Assembly: GCA_021129655.1 (NCBI GenBank)
Contig: JAJOLC010000017.1
Coordinates: forward strand, 1-33,887
DNA from: Minisyncoccota bacterium
GTDB lineage: Bacteria > Patescibacteriota > Minisyncoccia > Phycocordibacterales > UBA918
Direction: 5' to 3'
Length of the DNA stretch: 33,887 bases
The notes under the pieces: generated by a model
The model's database searches: none
Told to the model about the DNA's origin: nothing
Seen by the model: the letters and a program-made list of their open reading frames with translations, nothing else
Position numbers and translations under genes: made by a program
Shown here: one piece after another, positions 12,001-17,467 of the stretch
Layout of the letters: each line of letters starts with the position of its first letter
Position numbering within the stretch: position 1 is the first letter of the stretch

Positions 12001-12404
12001 TGATGACTCTACGAGCAATCGAAGTGAGTGGAGCGATTGACTACGGAGCACTGGCTGTAAATGCTGATACAGGGGCATTCAATGCTTCTACTACAATAGC
12101 TAATTTCGGTAACGTAGAGTCAAACCTTGAAATTACTGGTACAGACTTATCTGACGGTGTTACTTCAGTTATTCCAGCCCCGCAGCAAATATTTGCTACA
12201 TCCAGCTTCACATATTCGTCTTGCGGAGCGACTTGTGACCCACTTTCAAGCACTACACCAATAAGCCTAGATGTTGATCTGGCAAAACCAGCAGTCGATA
12301 CACCACCGGTCGAAGATGAAGTTTATTGGGGAATTGCGATTCCGTTCGGTACTAATAGTGCAGCTCACCAAGGAGTTAATATCTTTACGGCAGTTAGTCC
12401 GTAA
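1..12404 (+). CDS. Giant repetitive secreted/surface adhesin-like protein, 5'-truncated by the window edge
   Basis: Frame is open from position 3 (PIFTFVTTDPQLDDLEYEISYG...), upstream of the listed TTG start at 36, and stops at TAA 12402-12404. Contains FnIII-like, H-type-lectin-like, DUF2341-like (two), LamG-like and many beta-helix-like VGGSFxNxGGxFxxNxxxVxF units. Ser/Thr rich. Confidence 0.93.
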   Translation, partial: PIFTFVTTDPQLDDLEYEISYGTDITFVSSTTINSTTTPADWANVTTPADIGPFNSGDTVSYTIPGGSALTDDTTYWWKVRAKDPNGANSWSPWSDADSFTIDTTTLVSTWFQTTQEQFEQGTLSGLVASTSDSVEVSTQVGEYGKVIVTDEDWSEITTQVQYNNPVVVASLRYSPTGDVQRSVRVRNKTGSTFEIKADDPNGLLSGTTTVDYMVMEAGTWTIEDASGGTQVIAGTYSDVTDVQGGNSYAASGYGADVTFSPAFSTPPAVIATVSTENDSSWVVAHLNDGNTRNNPPTVSAMGLYLGRSGLSAVHDPEDIDYVAFEPGHGTNNGGEFDADFGADAHNQAPATAEAFNAPFGAAPEVILTMQGAEQGGNGAWMSIYAASTMTGSNYFPVSDESGDRNHTLEPTLTISFENSSGILLRDQSSGGDLSGTIYSEPILFSDGAGPKFEQLLWTDDEVGTSTAVYQLQYFTSTSSWAFIPDVDLPNNSTGTTTSPIDLTGLNVSTYDTLRILATLQCASSNCPELDDWTIEWSEGVTMSGTLKQYDRSTNVAAGTVTVSINGGIPVPTGSVAAGVWSIDNVTAFEGDILTVFVDGANEANEAVAVFQYDGLGDITNVNMFEGHLSLTSDELSTTTMAELALGDNSVIGDEDVFFDVSGGDLTVCAVGSCEAANLYIDTGNIFIPASSTSQSLTTHDFLNYGTVELDGTTFRVSGSWDNQGSVSTDISSLIFTATSSAETVDDLAGTLPFYNLTFGETSGTATWTTKDPMDIDGDLAVTYGTLARASSTITAAKAIATGVNGYWTGISTTTFDGSGAANWSDANPTSQDIGRVLVDGAVRTVNVASDVRADSIVIGANDTLNGGGSYDIQIAGDFTNNNVFVPSTSRVVVLGDSTLSAITIGGSNLYALRASTTNGSVSFTDVSVSLLDNFELATGTVTLPTALLQVGGSFLNTGGDFAHNNAEVRFNGSGVEIIEQQGTNFLNAFYDVSFTGSGAWSFNDTIATTTNDFEIQSGAVTLPSSELTVGGLFSVSGSGVFIHNSGEVILLIQDGNTVLTNGSDFNDIRIRSEGGAGAWYDNNWGYRKAVTISASAVDATLTDFPVYVDVSDFDSGFFAEVTASGGDIRVTQGDGMTELAREIVSIDTGAETGELYFNANSISSTTNTTFYLYYGNSGASDYATTDPYGAENTWSNSYEGVWHMNDVGTTITDSTSGGYTGTKGGGSAAPTEVDSPHGKAQSFDGGDYIDLGDVLDVGSNSWTIDVWYSPTAVGVSRAGILYNKENSYEASAGGNNSQYAWRPAWAWYGAGTFTTSINNWYFHSVTFDHITQRLYKDGSEVFSRAQTGNVGSNTERLQFGARGNTGHTSLFTGEMDEVRMSSAARSPSWLKSTHINFATTSDFYSISTSESAFVRTFSDVNTSVLGNFVIESGEVVFPTGVLSVGGSFDNDGTFNSNSGTVEFDSIAGAETIAVGSSTFATLAFDSSAGDFTIIENATATVAVELTDASSFTLNSGFVLESIGTFYTELANATTTWTGSTLRLSSGTDYAINSKTNSGDTYAILYLTDDTDISIWNSTAGTYATNDTASIYSQDHAATDGDLYVFGDYVRALGTEHWSYETDFDGADLVASSTERQVNVRVVSGGSVTASSSILSIAGSSTATTTIDSQSGTFTLLAQTATVTASYFEMTGTDADGFNLTSSSTVTLLDNALFTIGAGVSAITVDATTIDTSPGAQFFNTDFVTGGGSANVTLSGGPTSYWWFRDGAGDRYGEAFDNADGDPGSIRWDDSSYTINISGTVYSDDGATVMGGPTCDGLTTNVRIVVDGGVYTDSASCSGVDGSYSFAGVAYVGDPNIVVYLNTNGGENGTVVTKTPTADVTDLDIYADRVMTRHEDTAPLTIADMVSYDETDDTDIKFVAATGTPDTLIVRQDTELIVASSTIFSPGGNLTLESNGSGNAWDGSLHIDDGATFTAAGTEAHLIGGSFFNDINSSFTAASSTFEFTATTSGKGITNADAGTLDFNEVQFTGVGGGWNITADIKAESDVTVATGTVTGTGDITMTYGAITGNGLLSMGGGTTTILTSTTLGGSSAWTFYDLVLGDGATISTTTRSDNATTTISGQLVIEGAHYLDTGSSVWSLAGTGDVIVENGTILEDTSTFVYSGGTGSNVLSTNYYNLQFAAAAGTPTYTFPVLGVLVNNNFNVLGSVTTTADINSNDTVVAVLGDVNIGVNGVLLASNNTALTVSGSYDNDGTFTSNAGEIVFDSVDAYTIAAGSSSLADVTLNGAGAVTITENATSTGLFTIASASDFTQQAATVLAIGGQLDIQSATTDWLGSTLSLYGGGDYLVNPKTVVEEFENIVVGANTEIRLWNTTATTTTVDAAGSLYSQDHNNIAGDLYIFGLYQEETRADYWSYETDFDGVDLSGGSERQADIYLESSASATWTGGSLSVIGSSTASSTVQNQGSGTYSLTIGGTATTDWDYLSVRDIDSNGITFTGTPTVTGFNRADLLVEINSASAMTVGGTAINASPARTFTGVIINDDIAVTGAVNVTATGTSISGWRFTAHTGDVSGEAFDSDPAGDPGYVIWDDSAAIISISGNVYESDTSSVSSACDDSTTNIVLSIAGSIAQNASSSCSSADGSYSISGVSFGSLDELMIYIDGNAAKGVVVTKDPVSSISDMNIYENHVIVRHENTAAISIADMSIWDSSDDADIQYTAVTGSPDTITLPADTKLIVWTNKEFEPLGDVVLAGGGAGAAYDGTLELLVNAIWTGQGTEALSVGGSMTLGAGATFAASNGTTTFTTTGAARIIDTNEDAFNNVAFTGSGSWTMADTNANINGDAEISSGVLTLSTGTSTFGGSFINLGGSFNASNGLAFFVGSSETVTMGGSDLAEVEFAGGDYVFSDTNATTTESFTISSGDVTLPSGIMSVAGDFQNTGGTFTHNTSELVLTNAVSGTVLASSSDLYAVTFNGGGSYIFDDENLTLLDSLFILNGTTTLASGTLAIGGSFDSTGGTFIHSSGTVLFNSGDAGEFIDADTSHFYNVQISSPAGGYTLLSDATTTNNFVLASAGDFTAQTGSVLVVNGVFQNTVSGANTTWLGSTLKLDGVNAYTVNTKISGDDRYDTLIVGDDSDIRLWNSSATTTSVASSSSLYSQDHAAVDGDLYIYGDFAIATTSEYWSYASDFDGASLTGGSRRAVTVSLASYATTTVTTAGSLAILGEAGATTTIQNQGAGNYTFIVDDGSLNMEYYALRDMDINGLNLSGSPVITSLSYGDYELSVDTGSLITLEQLTLDSNPSFTILNTRFATSAPATTGTNVNLSATTTNSWTFRNEYGPLSGEDYDIDGDTNCDSIRWDDSSCLLTEQTEYRWRYDDGGIDVPDGEWLNASWAKRTRVRVANNDNVAYSNAVTLVTVAYDSDMQADFDDLRFTSSDGVTAIDFWVEKFTSSISADVWVEVPALAADDAESLFMYYGNVGAASISSSTAVMIVVDDFEDNNITEYSGDTSLLTTAAASAYGGSYGLELTSGNEGTRLTDGIARFGQTSTTSQGETIRYKQYVDTGSGSSDEACTMFGVQLPVTANQNYGVCLELFGTDRISLVKDVESTDTYGGVSVLASSTLTYSTGWYEVEIDWLTDNTIFVSLYDNTDTLVATTTATDSTYTSGGFGFTSWGQNGGWDSFTSRTYMETDPTIFLGAEQIGGGATYAAAQNTQSPNFQVGDVARLRLAIENTGLDITGQLFALEYAAKGVAPSCAAVDPGNYVAVPVDASCGVNAICMATSTSVANGVATTDLLDVNRNTFTAGEFVEDPSNQTSGIDVNQNFYTELEYAISVTANASDQSYCFRVTDNGSAYDSYVNVPEITLKFDPVMSAITFNEGNDITLLPGATTTVYATGTATDLNGYADLTYASSTMYRSGVAGGAACSADNNDCYISTTASTCSFTNCSGNSCTVECYADIYFHADPTDTGSTYDGQEWLAFVEVEDSAAGYDFASAIGIELMTLRAIEVSGAIDYGALAVNADTGAFNASTTIANFGNVESNLEITGTDLSDGVTSVIPAPQQIFATSSFTYSSCGATCDPLSSTTPISLDVDLAKPAVDTPPVEDEVYWGIAIPFGTNSAAHQGVNIFTAVSP
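430..1190 (+). other. Tandem H-type-lectin-like segments within the giant protein
   Basis: WSEITTQVQYNNPVVVASLRYSPTGDVQRSVRVRNKTGSTFEIKADDPNG...VDYMVMEAG and VTFSPAFSTPPAVIATVSTENDSSW...VDYVAFEPG resemble the H_lectin pattern; by-eye family assignment. Confidence 0.5.
3235..3545 (+). other. DUF2341-like domain within the giant protein
   Basis: WYDNNWGYRKAVTISASAVDATLTDFPVYVDVSD...LYFNANSISSTTNTTFYLYYGNSGASDY. Confidence 0.75.
3597..4215 (+). other. LamG/concanavalin-like domain within the giant protein
   Basis: YEGVWHMND...SPHGKAQSFDGGDYIDLGDVLDVGSNSWTIDVWYSP...NWYFHSVTFDHITQRLYKDGSEV...GEMDEVRMSSAARSPSWLKSTHINF, typical LamG following DUF2341. Confidence 0.8.
4605..10110 (+). repeat. Three long diverged super-repeats in the giant protein (starts near 4605, 6997 and 9297; third copy truncated)
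   Basis: Each copy contains (T)TWxGSTLxL ... IxxWNxxATTT ... SLYSQDHxxxxGDLYxFGxYxxxxxxxYWSYxxDFDGxxL ... RWDDSS. Start-to-start spacing about 2.3-2.4 kb. Confidence 0.85.
10150..10440 (+). other. Second DUF2341-like domain within the giant protein
   Basis: GEWLNASWAKRTRVRVANNDNVAYSNAVTLVTVAYDSDMQADFDDLRFTSSDGVTAIDFWVEKFTSSISADVWVEVPALAADDAESLFMYYGN. Confidence 0.75.
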
Positions 12405-12413
12405 GTTGATGAT

Positions 12414-13976
12414 ATGATTACCTTAATGTTTAGAAGCGTTCTTGCTACCTTGGTCCTGTCACTAGTATTTGGTAGTTTTGGTGTTGTTAATGCTGCTGAC
12501 CAGGAAGCACCAGTTATTAGTGGAGTCCAAATTTCTGAAGTGTCAGAATCTAGCGTAACGGTGTCCTGGACTACTGATGAAAATTCAGACTCTGCAGTAA
12601 ACTATGGTCTTCAGCCCGATTATGGAATAGTTCGTATTCCTGTAGCTGAGCGGACTACCCACTCAATTACGCTAGATGACCTTGAGCCAGGTAGGGTGTA
12701 TTACTTTCGAGTAGTATCGGCTGACGATAATGGTAATCAGGGTATCTCAGCTGATTACCGAGTTCAAACCTCGGGGACACCCCAAACAGGTGATGGTAGT
12801 GCCGATGGAAACTCGTCAGCTCAAGGTGATGGCGCAGGGGCAGCGGCTGGTGACAATGCTGGTCAGGGGCAGCAGGCTACTCAATCAACTTCTCAGTCTG
12901 AATCTCAAACTGAGTCACAGGCAACTCAGGAAATTGTCGAACAAATCAATCAGATAACCAATCCTCAACAGCTGAAGGAGATTTTGAATGAAACAGTCAA
13001 GGCTGTGAAGGGTATTACGGAAGATCTCACAATTGTTGGTCCGCCGACAGTAATTCCAGAGACAACTACAGCAATTGTGAAATGGACCACCGACCGTGAA
13101 GCTTCATCAGAAGTTGTTTTCTCACCAGAAAATGGTTTCGATGGTACGAATTACGCATTTTCTCAGCAATCTACAGGAGGTAATACTACAGATCACGAAA
13201 TTCAACTTATTGGTCTTAATCCTTTTACTAATTACAATTTCAAGGTTATTTCGACAGATACTTTCGGTATTACTGGCACAAGTCGTAATTTCACTTTTCA
13301 AACAAAGGCCACTGCCCCAGGTATTCGTAACTTGAGAGTAGTAAAAGTAGAAGAGAATGCCGCTACTCTGGCCTGGGACACCAATGTACCAGCCAAGGCA
13401 TTGGTTGAATACCAAGACCTCACTACCGGCGCACAAAACTCAGTTGGACGACCAACTCTTTCAACTACTCATCAAATGCGTTTAGCTGACCTTACTTTAG
13501 GTACTCGTTACGTTGCTTTTGTGACAGCAGAAAACTCTGGCGGAGATAGAATCAGAAGTCAGCCAATCCAGTTTATTACGGTGCGAGATATCGCAGCACC
13601 TATTATTACAAATGTGACCAACGAGTCTACATTGTTCCCGGGTGGTGAGTCTCGGGTTCAGACTATTGTTGAATGGGATACTGATGAACCTTCAAGTTGC
13701 CTCATGACATATCAAGAAGGTGTGGCTGGAGGTACTGATCCATTTACTATTGAAAGAGAGCAGGTTTCGTATGTTCAAAGTCACGTAGAGGTGATTGTCG
13801 ATTTTGCTCCCGGTACTGTTTATCAGTTCTATGTTACTTGTACCGATGAGGCAGGGAACAGTCTCCAATCTGAAAACTTCGTACTCTTTACACCAATCCA
13901 GGAAAAGAACATCATCGATTTGATTCTAGAGAACTTTGAAAGTACGTTTGGTTGGGTTAAGAATATTGGAGCCTAG
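12414..13976 (+). CDS. Secreted protein with multiple FnIII / purple-acid-phosphatase-N-like domains and a Gln/Ser-rich linker
   Basis: Signal peptide (MITLMFRSVLATLVLSLVFGSFGVVNAA). Repeated APVISGVQISEVSESSVTVSWTTDENSDSAVNYG...L-PGxxYYFRVVSADDNGN-type domains. Begins 9 nt after the giant CDS stop. Confidence 0.9.
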   Translation: MITLMFRSVLATLVLSLVFGSFGVVNAADQEAPVISGVQISEVSESSVTVSWTTDENSDSAVNYGLQPDYGIVRIPVAERTTHSITLDDLEPGRVYYFRVVSADDNGNQGISADYRVQTSGTPQTGDGSADGNSSAQGDGAGAAAGDNAGQGQQATQSTSQSESQTESQATQEIVEQINQITNPQQLKEILNETVKAVKGITEDLTIVGPPTVIPETTTAIVKWTTDREASSEVVFSPENGFDGTNYAFSQQSTGGNTTDHEIQLIGLNPFTNYNFKVISTDTFGITGTSRNFTFQTKATAPGIRNLRVVKVEENAATLAWDTNVPAKALVEYQDLTTGAQNSVGRPTLSTTHQMRLADLTLGTRYVAFVTAENSGGDRIRSQPIQFITVRDIAAPIITNVTNESTLFPGGESRVQTIVEWDTDEPSSCLMTYQEGVAGGTDPFTIEREQVSYVQSHVEVIVDFAPGTVYQFYVTCTDEAGNSLQSENFVLFTPIQEKNIIDLILENFESTFGWVKNIGA

Positions 13977-14084
13977 TTATAAAGATCTAAGCTTACCTGT
14001 AAATTATGACTGGGTAGAGAAAATGAGACATGATTCAAATGCTCATTAAAAAAGGTCTTATTCAATGAATTCTGAGGCATAAAA

Positions 14085-14110
14085 AAAGACCACCCGGGAG
14101 GGTGGTCTTT
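14085..14110 (-). terminator. Rho-independent terminator for the minus-strand gene
   Basis: aaagaccaccc-ggga-gggtggtcttt is a perfect 11-bp stem. On the minus strand it is followed by a T tract (complement of aaaaaaa at 14081-14087). Confidence 0.85.
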
Positions 14111-14120
14111 ACGTAATGAA

Positions 14121-14657
14121 CTATTGGTTCTGTATAGCTACTTTTGCGTCAAAATTATTAACTTGTTGCTTAAGGACTTCATTAGGATGAAGTGGAGTTA
14201 CTGCGAGAAAAAAATCTCCTATAATTTCAAATGAAATATATAAGGCCCCTATAAGTATGGCTGGAGTACCAAGTGCAAAATACCAAACGAAAGTAACGGT
14301 TGAATGTAATGCTACTGATACAAGTAAATCCTTAAGAATTCGTATTTCAACCGGATTTCTGCATCCTTGCCTAATAGCTTCGTAGGTTATAGCTTCAACG
14401 AATTTAATATAAAAATTTCTAAGAAGATATGATGACTCTGCAATAATTGGTGTGACCAATATAGTGATTACTACTCCAGATTCAGAAATCTTATCTAGAA
14501 GTATCAGAAGCAGTAAAGCAAATGATAGGCTGATGTACAGCTTGTACCTGCTTATTATTCTGACTAGCCAAAAATTATCTCTATCATAATTAATTTGGAA
14601 CCAGTGTGTTACTGTCTCACATTTTTCCAAGAACAAATAAATTTTTTCTTTAAACAT
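14121..14657 (-). CDS. Hypothetical multi-pass membrane protein (start adjusted from 14684)
   Basis: Hydrophobic segments (LYISLSFALLLLILLDKI, VVITILVTPIIAE, LLVSVALHSTVTFVWYFALGTPAILIGALYI). ATG complement at 14655-14657 has a GGGAGGC Shine-Dalgarno just upstream, so MFKEKIYLF... is the better start. Confidence 0.75.
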   Translation of the reverse strand: MFKEKIYLFLEKCETVTHWFQINYDRDNFWLVRIISRYKLYISLSFALLLLILLDKISESGVVITILVTPIIAESSYLLRNFYIKFVEAITYEAIRQGCRNPVEIRILKDLLVSVALHSTVTFVWYFALGTPAILIGALYISFEIIGDFFLAVTPLHPNEVLKQQVNNFDAKVAIQNQ

Positions 14658-14787
14658 AACGCCTCCCCAGACGAAATATGCCAAAATTAGCTATTACAAT
14701 AATAACATACATGGATAGTTTGTTAATGCTATTTTGCGTGTTTATTACGGGTTGGGGATAGGTGTGACGTATGCTTAACGGTAAGGT

Positions 14788-14802
14788 GTCATAATACACA
14801 CA
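14788..14802 (+). promoter_or_regulatory. Candidate extended -10 (TGtCATAAT) giving a leaderless or near-leaderless start
   Basis: ggtgtCATAATacacacaATG: the -10 ends 7 nt before the start codon. The same tgtCATAATa occurs before the permease gene. Confidence 0.5.
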
Positions 14803-16125
14803 ATGGCAAAACCGCTCATTGTGTGTCGGGATTTATCTATTATCTATAACCAGGGTAAACCGAACGAATTTAAGGCTCTTTCCGGCGTAAGTACCGATAT
14901 TTTTGAGGGTGAATACATCATTCTCTTTGGTGCATCAGGTTCAGGAAAGTCTACTCTCATGTATTCAATTCAAGGTTCTTTGCCACCTGGTGAAGGAACT
15001 TTGTTGATTAAAGGAGATGATATTTATTCGTATCCACCATCTGAGCGAGTTTACTTTCAGCGTTACGTGATGGGAATTATCTTCCAGCAGTTTAACTTGA
15101 TACCTTCTTTGACAGTGCTGGATAATGTAGCCTTACCGATGATTTTTTGTGATGCTGACAAAGCAACTCGTGATCGTCGAGCACAGTCTCTCTTGGATAG
15201 GTTTGGCGTAGGGCATGTGTCGCACAAAATTACTCCCATGCTTTCTGGTGGGCAGCAACAACGTGTATCGGTGTCTCGGTCAATGGTTAATGACCCGAAG
15301 ATTTTGCTGGCTGATGAACCGACTGGTAACCTCGACTCCGTATCAACTCAGCAGGTGATGGACAAGATTGACGAAATTAATACTTTCGATAGGCGGACAG
15401 TTATTATGGTGTCCCACAACGCAGCTCACCTTAGTTACGCTCATCGAGTGTATTACTTGAAGGACGGTAGGGTAGTGCGTGAAGTCGTTAATCCGCAAAG
15501 AAAACAGATAAAGCCAGTACGAGAAGGGGAGACGATTGTGACAGAGCTTGAGGAGTTAGCTCGGCTGTTCCCTTATGATTCAATCGAAACCTTGCGCGTG
15601 AAAAGTCTGGTTAATTTCCTAACTCAGGACTATTCATTCAGCCAACTAACCAGACTCGAACACGCATCTTCCTTGTTTTTACAAGGACGCATGGAAAGAG
15701 AAGCTTATATCAAGAGTCTAATTCTACCAATCGAGAGAGGCGGTATAGAGATTGGTGAAAAAGAGGCTAGACGAATGGCTGGCGTGGCTGACAAAATGAT
15801 TAGCCGCTCAGATGATATTAGACGTTTCCGGGCCAAAAAAGATAACGACGGAGTATTCTTCAGTCAGCATAAATTAGCAGAGAGACTGAAGGAGTATTTG
15901 GTAAAAGAGTACAATATCAGTCTTTCAAAGGAACAAAATACCAATATGGTGGAGAGTATCGCTGATCGAGTTACTGGAGTGGTTGATGATAATGAGATGA
16001 ATAAACGAATGATGAAAGGTATTCGCGCTGGCGGTCTTGCTTTCAGTGAAAAAGAGGCTGATCAAGTGTCCCGTTATTTTGAAAAATTAATCGCTCAGGG
16101 GGTAGATGTGAGTTATAAGAGTTAA
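14803..16125 (+). CDS. ABC transporter ATP-binding protein, MacB/LolD type, with C-terminal helical extension
   Basis: Walker [10 protein letters not shown], signature LSGGQQQR, Walker [12 protein letters not shown]-loop MVSHN. Residues from about 235 to 440 extend beyond the usual domain. Confidence 0.95.
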   Translation: MAKPLIVCRDLSIIYNQGKPNEFKALSGVSTDIFEGEYIILFGASGSGKSTLMYSIQGSLPPGEGTLLIKGDDIYSYPPSERVYFQRYVMGIIFQQFNLIPSLTVLDNVALPMIFCDADKATRDRRAQSLLDRFGVGHVSHKITPMLSGGQQQRVSVSRSMVNDPKILLADEPTGNLDSVSTQQVMDKIDEINTFDRRTVIMVSHNAAHLSYAHRVYYLKDGRVVREVVNPQRKQIKPVREGETIVTELEELARLFPYDSIETLRVKSLVNFLTQDYSFSQLTRLEHASSLFLQGRMEREAYIKSLILPIERGGIEIGEKEARRMAGVADKMISRSDDIRRFRAKKDNDGVFFSQHKLAERLKEYLVKEYNISLSKEQNTNMVESIADRVTGVVDDNEMNKRMMKGIRAGGLAFSEKEADQVSRYFEKLIAQGVDVSYKS

Positions 16126-16137
16126 TCGTATGGCTGT

Positions 16138-16153
16138 GTCATAATATATAAAC
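16138..16153 (+). promoter_or_regulatory. Candidate extended -10 (TGtCATAAT) directly before the GTG start of the permease
   Basis: gctgtgtCATAATatataaacGTG, 8 nt between hexamer and start codon. Confidence 0.45.
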
Positions 16154-17368
16154 GTGAGAATTCAAGATTTAGCACAATTGTCGACCAGAATGTTTAAGAC
16201 CAATCCATTACGTACCTGGCTGACGATTTTGGGTATGGGTGTAGGAACTGGAGCGGTAGTAGTTCTGGTGGGTCTAGGTTTTGGGTTGCAGCAGATTATT
16301 CTTGAGCAAATTGTGTTCGGAGAAACTCTCCTTTCGCTAGGCGTCTCTTCTACTGGAGCACAAGGTTTGCGTCTAACTCCTGAAACAGTAACTGATTTTG
16401 AAGATAATGATAATGTTCTTGACGCTGCACCAATGGCTCGTTTTCCGGCACTGGTCACCTATAAAGGACTCACCGGTAACGTGTTTGTTCAAGGTGTCGA
16501 ACCCCCTTATCTACGATATGCTGGAGTCGTTGCTTTGGCCGGTGAAGTTTTTCTTGAGGAAGATATAGATGACACAAATTCCCTTATGCTTTCTCCCGCA
16601 ACCCTAAAGCTTTTTGGTATTCCAGATGAAGAGATGGATAATTTTATCGGTGAAAAGGTAGCTTTGAGATTACTAGTGCCAGCTGATGACGGTACTGAAG
16701 ATGTAAATGAGATTATTATCGACAAGGAATACATAGTGCGAGGAATCACTAAAGAGGAAGGAGTTCTAAATGCTATGATGATGCTTCCTGAGCTACGTAA
16801 CTACGTAGGTATTGAAGAGTACGAGCGTATTCAAGTGCGAGTGACTTCCAACGAAACTCTCCCAATTGTAGAAAATGAACTTATCGAGGCAGGGTATAGA
16901 GTGTCAGCTTTATCAAAGACTGTAGAACAAGCTTCAAAAATCTTCCAAGGTATTCAGGCCGTATTGGCTACCTTCGGTGGTATTGCGCTCATTGTGTCTG
17001 CGATAGGGATGTTTAATACCATGACAGTGACTCTGCTTGAGCGTACTAAGGAAATTGGAATTATGCGTACAATTGGAGCATCGCCGAACGACGTTAAATA
17101 TCTCTTTGTGTCTGAATCAGTAATTGTAGGATTTCTTGGGGGAGTAACAGGCATTATGATGGGTGTAGCTTTAGGTATGTCTGTTAATCTATTTTTGAAT
17201 ATTGTAGCCAGCCAGTTTGGGGGCCAATCTGTTAGTTTGTTCTCATTTCCACTAGACTTCCTTGCTTTTATAACCTTGTTCTCTGCAGCAGTGGGCTACT
17301 TAACTGGAATTTTTCCAGCTCGACGAGCCTCAACTCTGAACCCTTTGGACGCAATTCGATACGAATAG
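16154..17368 (+). CDS. ABC transporter permease, MacB/FtsX family
   Basis: GTG start. MacB_PCD-like N-terminus (NPLRTWLTILGMGVGTGAVVVLVGLGFG) and FtsX C-terminus (ERTKEIGIMRTIGASPNDVKYLFVSESVIVGFLGGVTG ... PARRASTLNPLDAIRYE). Confidence 0.95.
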   Translation: MRIQDLAQLSTRMFKTNPLRTWLTILGMGVGTGAVVVLVGLGFGLQQIILEQIVFGETLLSLGVSSTGAQGLRLTPETVTDFEDNDNVLDAAPMARFPALVTYKGLTGNVFVQGVEPPYLRYAGVVALAGEVFLEEDIDDTNSLMLSPATLKLFGIPDEEMDNFIGEKVALRLLVPADDGTEDVNEIIIDKEYIVRGITKEEGVLNAMMMLPELRNYVGIEEYERIQVRVTSNETLPIVENELIEAGYRVSALSKTVEQASKIFQGIQAVLATFGGIALIVSAIGMFNTMTVTLLERTKEIGIMRTIGASPNDVKYLFVSESVIVGFLGGVTGIMMGVALGMSVNLFLNIVASQFGGQSVSLFSFPLDFLAFITLFSAAVGYLTGIFPARRASTLNPLDAIRYE

Positions 17369-17371
17369 GAA

Positions 17372-17420
17372 GAGTTATCCACAAGCTTTCAGTTTGTTGT
17401 GTATAACTCCAAATTTTTTT
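17372..17420 (+). terminator. Putative rho-independent terminator; stem embeds DnaA-box-like sequences
   Basis: GAGTTATCCACAA (17372-17384) pairs with TTGTGTATAACTC (17397-17409), 12/13 bp, then caaaTTTTTTT. Confidence 0.6.
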
Positions 17421-17467
17421 CTAAAGACTCGGTACAATGTAATAAAGTTTGTTAGTTATTTATTGAT

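Noticed and set aside
12414-13976. FnIII protein as a purple acid phosphatase
   Set aside because: Only the N-terminal-type FnIII domain pattern is present; no metallophosphatase motifs were seen.
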